Assembly (NCBI RefSeq): GCF_042684365.1
Contig: NZ_JBHULI010000003.1
Location: forward strand, 1-64,000
DNA length: 64,000 nt
Direction: 5' to 3'
DNA from: Gracilimonas halophila
GTDB lineage: Bacteria > Bacteroidota > Rhodothermia > Balneolales > Balneolaceae
In this document: piece by piece, positions 62,284-64,000 of the stretch
Position numbering within the stretch: position 1 is the first letter of the stretch
Layout: every line of letters begins with the position of its first letter
Made by a program: the position numbers and the translations under genes
Notes under the pieces: model-generated
Seen by the model: the letters and a program-made list of their open reading frames with translations, nothing else
The model's database searches: none
What the model was told of the DNA's origin: nothing

Positions 62284-62879
62284 ATATCTTTTGGGAAGAA
62301 TAGATCCCGAACATGAGTGTAATTTGCTGCCATGCGCCCTATTGGGTCATATTTTTCGTAATTCACTTTGTCGTTTTCTAAATACACTTCATCTTTGATG
62401 TGATAACAAACCAACTCTCCGATCACCTGGTTGAAGTCACCCAATTCCATGACCTGTTTCAGTTCACATTCCATATTGATGACAGCTTCTTCAACGCGGG
62501 GTGCTTTAACCAGATTACTTGGAACAGGGGTTAATCCTGTTTTTTCAAACTCACTCACTTCCTTTGGAAAGATCAGGCTGGATTTATGCATTTGATCGGC
62601 TAAGGATGCCGAAACCATATTGATGACAAAACCTCCGGTTTCTTTGATGTTGGCAAGGGTATCCTTATCTCCGTCTTTACCAACTTTGGCGCCCAGTCCA
62701 ATGGAAATAATAAACATGATCGGGTCATGTGAAATGACCTGGAAATAACTGTACGGAGCAAGATTGGGGATTCCACTTTTCCCGATAGATGAAACCCAGG
62801 CAATAGGACGTGGAACCACAGTGCCTTTTACTAATTTTGCTACTTGCCGATGTGGAAAGTCAGATTTTTCTATGATCAC
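62280..62879 (-). CDS. Flavin reductase family protein
   Basis: A 199-residue FMN-binding split-barrel protein. The signature VVPRPIAWVSSIGKSGIPNL and APYSYFQVISHDPIMFIISI are typical of the flavin reductase-like group. It begins IIEKSDFPHRQVAKL; the nearest start is GTG at 62879, with TTG at 62888 as alternative and no ATG nearby. It may reduce flavin or bind FMN for a partner oxygenase; the partner is not visible. The stop overlaps that of the MORN gene. Confidence 0.82.
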   Translation of the reverse strand: MIIEKSDFPHRQVAKLVKGTVVPRPIAWVSSIGKSGIPNLAPYSYFQVISHDPIMFIISIGLGAKVGKDGDKDTLANIKETGGFVINMVSASLADQMHKSSLIFPKEVSEFEKTGLTPVPSNLVKAPRVEEAVINMECELKQVMELGDFNQVIGELVCYHIKDEVYLENDKVNYEKYDPIGRMAANYTHVRDLFFPKDI

Positions 62880-62963
62880 AATAGCCAAAGTTTAGAATTA
62901 AAAGATCAGTGCCAAATGTAGCTAATTTTGGAAATCTTGCATAATAAAGGCAGAGATGAAGAG

Positions 62964-64000
62964 CTATCGTGCATCGAAAAAAGCTTTGACCTCATCTGCA
63001 CTTTTAGCATTCAAAACCCGGTCTTTCCCATACTTCCCTTTGCGTGCTATCCGAACACCAAAAGGAATGTCATCAATACCCTCAATAGTATGAGCATCCG
63101 GGTTAACGGAGGTCATCATTCCAACCTCACGGGCCTTGTTCCCGAACCTCCAGTCAATATCAAGTCTGTGTGGATTGGCATTGATCTCAATAGCGGTATT
63201 GTGCTCGGCCGCCAAAGCAACCAGTTCATTAAGGTCCAGGTCACTGCCGTTTCGCTTAAGAAGTAATCGCCCGGTTGGGTGTCCTAAAATACGAGTGTAA
63301 GGATTTTTGATCGCATTACTCATTCGTTCCATCATTTGTTCACGAGGCATATTCAGCGATTGATGCACACTGGCGATCACAAAATCAAAACCTTCCAGGA
63401 TCTCATCTTCATAATCCAGGGAACCATCGGCAAGAATATCTGATTCGATGCCTTTAAAGATCACGAAATCTTTACCTGCTTCTTTGAATTCTTCATTCAG
63501 CTGATCGATCTCCTCCCATTGTTGTTTGATCTCATCTACTGAAAGCCCACCTGCATAAGCGGCTGTTTTGGAATGATCGGTAAGTCCCAGATATTCATAT
63601 CCACGTTCCATGCATGCTTCAGCCATTTCCCGGATGGAATACTTACCGTCACTCCAGGTACTATGGGCGTGAATGACACCGCGGATGTCTTCATCCGTGA
63701 CCAGATCAAATTTTTTCTGTTCTTCGTAGATCTCAAATTCACCACGATCTTCCCGCAGTTCCGGAGGAACAAAATGGAGGTCTAATTTTTCGTAGATATC
63801 AGTCTCACTGGAAAACTCAATCGGCTGATCAAAATCGGTATCACCTTCATCATTCAGCTTAAAAAGGCCGTATTCGTTCAAGCTCATCCCACGATCTCTG
63901 GCTCTTTGCCTAAGTACGATGTTGTGTTCCTTGCTTCCTGTGAAATACATCAGTGCCGCTGAAAATTCTTTAGGTGATACAATTCTAAGGTCAACCTGTC
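62964..64000 (-). CDS. polX: DNA polymerase X/PHP family protein, C-terminal part (cut by window)
   Basis: The gene runs off the right edge; 345 residues are visible. The frame is open from the edge through VDLRIVSPKEFSAALMYFTG and GSKEHNIVLRQRARDRG, the end of the Pol X palm/thumb, and the internal ATG at 63950 is not the start. The C-terminal PHP domain follows: GVIHAHSTWSDGKYSIREMA, LGLTDHSKTAAYAGGL, IFKGIESDILADGSLDYEDE, IASVHQSLN and SVNPDAHTIEGIDDIPFGV, with the metal histidines and aspartates. PolX enzymes fill gaps and have 3'-5' exonuclease activity from the PHP domain. Other domains lie beyond 64000. Confidence 0.88.
   Translation of the reverse strand, partial: QVDLRIVSPKEFSAALMYFTGSKEHNIVLRQRARDRGMSLNEYGLFKLNDEGDTDFDQPIEFSSETDIYEKLDLHFVPPELREDRGEFEIYEEQKKFDLVTDEDIRGVIHAHSTWSDGKYSIREMAEACMERGYEYLGLTDHSKTAAYAGGLSVDEIKQQWEEIDQLNEEFKEAGKDFVIFKGIESDILADGSLDYEDEILEGFDFVIASVHQSLNMPREQMMERMSNAIKNPYTRILGHPTGRLLLKRNGSDLDLNELVALAAEHNTAIEINANPHRLDIDWRFGNKAREVGMMTSVNPDAHTIEGIDDIPFGVRIARKGKYGKDRVLNAKSADEVKAFFDAR

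Overview
The window reads as chromosomal DNA of a Gram-negative, Bacteroidota-type bacterium with moderate G+C, most likely a marine Balneolota (Balneolaceae) or close relative. That placement is inference. It rests on a PorX two-domain regulator and a secreted protein with a type IX (T9SS) C-terminal sorting domain, a TamA/TamB pair, dnaX-ybaB-recR order, Bacteroidota-style AMP nucleosidase and TonB-free lipoproteins, TAnnTTTG promoter-like words, and intergenic repeats of the GTCATCCTGAG type. No 16S gene is present to fix the taxonomy.

The left edge (1-2393) is the most interesting part: the integrase end of a chromosomal integron. IntI (1431-2393, +) has all six tyrosine-recombinase catalytic residues plus the integron-specific insertion. 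Running away from it on the minus strand are a candidate attI and promoter region, a complete gene cassette carrying a PD-(D/E)XK nuclease-like gene, a well-formed attC site (119-247), and the start of a second cassette whose first 14 codons look like a Phd/YefM antitoxin. The array continues off the window. Next to it, a GIY-YIG nuclease gene sits exactly between two direct copies of a 150-bp repeat. At 6.2-7.3 kb a RAYT (REP-associated) transposase gene is bracketed by three copies of a compound REP palindrome.

From 3 to 33 kb the content is mostly housekeeping: tsaE, porX, a membrane ComEA-like HhH protein, an RluA pseudouridine synthase, trhO, a T9SS-exported metalloprotease, fumarylacetoacetase, HU plus an unusual HU-membrane fusion, hemW, gamma-carbonic anhydrase, radC, an XRE/DUF2975 pair, AMP nucleosidase and a divergent Nudix hydrolase, a peroxiredoxin and topA, an RlmG-like rRNA methyltransferase, malic enzyme, an M1 peptidase, and recR-ybaB-dnaX. 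The DnaX lacks the usual zinc-binding cysteines. Many gene ends here carry long palindromes, including a perfect 34-bp inverted repeat at 8193-8278 and two homologous copies downstream of radC and amn.

From 33 to 64 kb there are two copper-handling clusters (copZ-copA-DUF411 at 36-39 kb; a CxxCH lipoprotein, SCO and PCuAC at 52-54 kb) and a zinc/cation CDF exporter. Envelope and degradation genes include tamA-tamB, an S9 peptidase and two M14 carboxypeptidases. Also present are two MBL-fold hydrolases, a four-repeat surface lipoprotein, a DUF4402 protein, tRNA-Pro(GGG), methylmalonyl-CoA epimerase, an AI-2E family permease with a MORN-type lipoprotein, a flavin reductase and, at the right edge, a PolX gene cut by the window end. 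Several intrinsic terminators are clear. No CRISPR array, prophage, rRNA or BREX system is seen.
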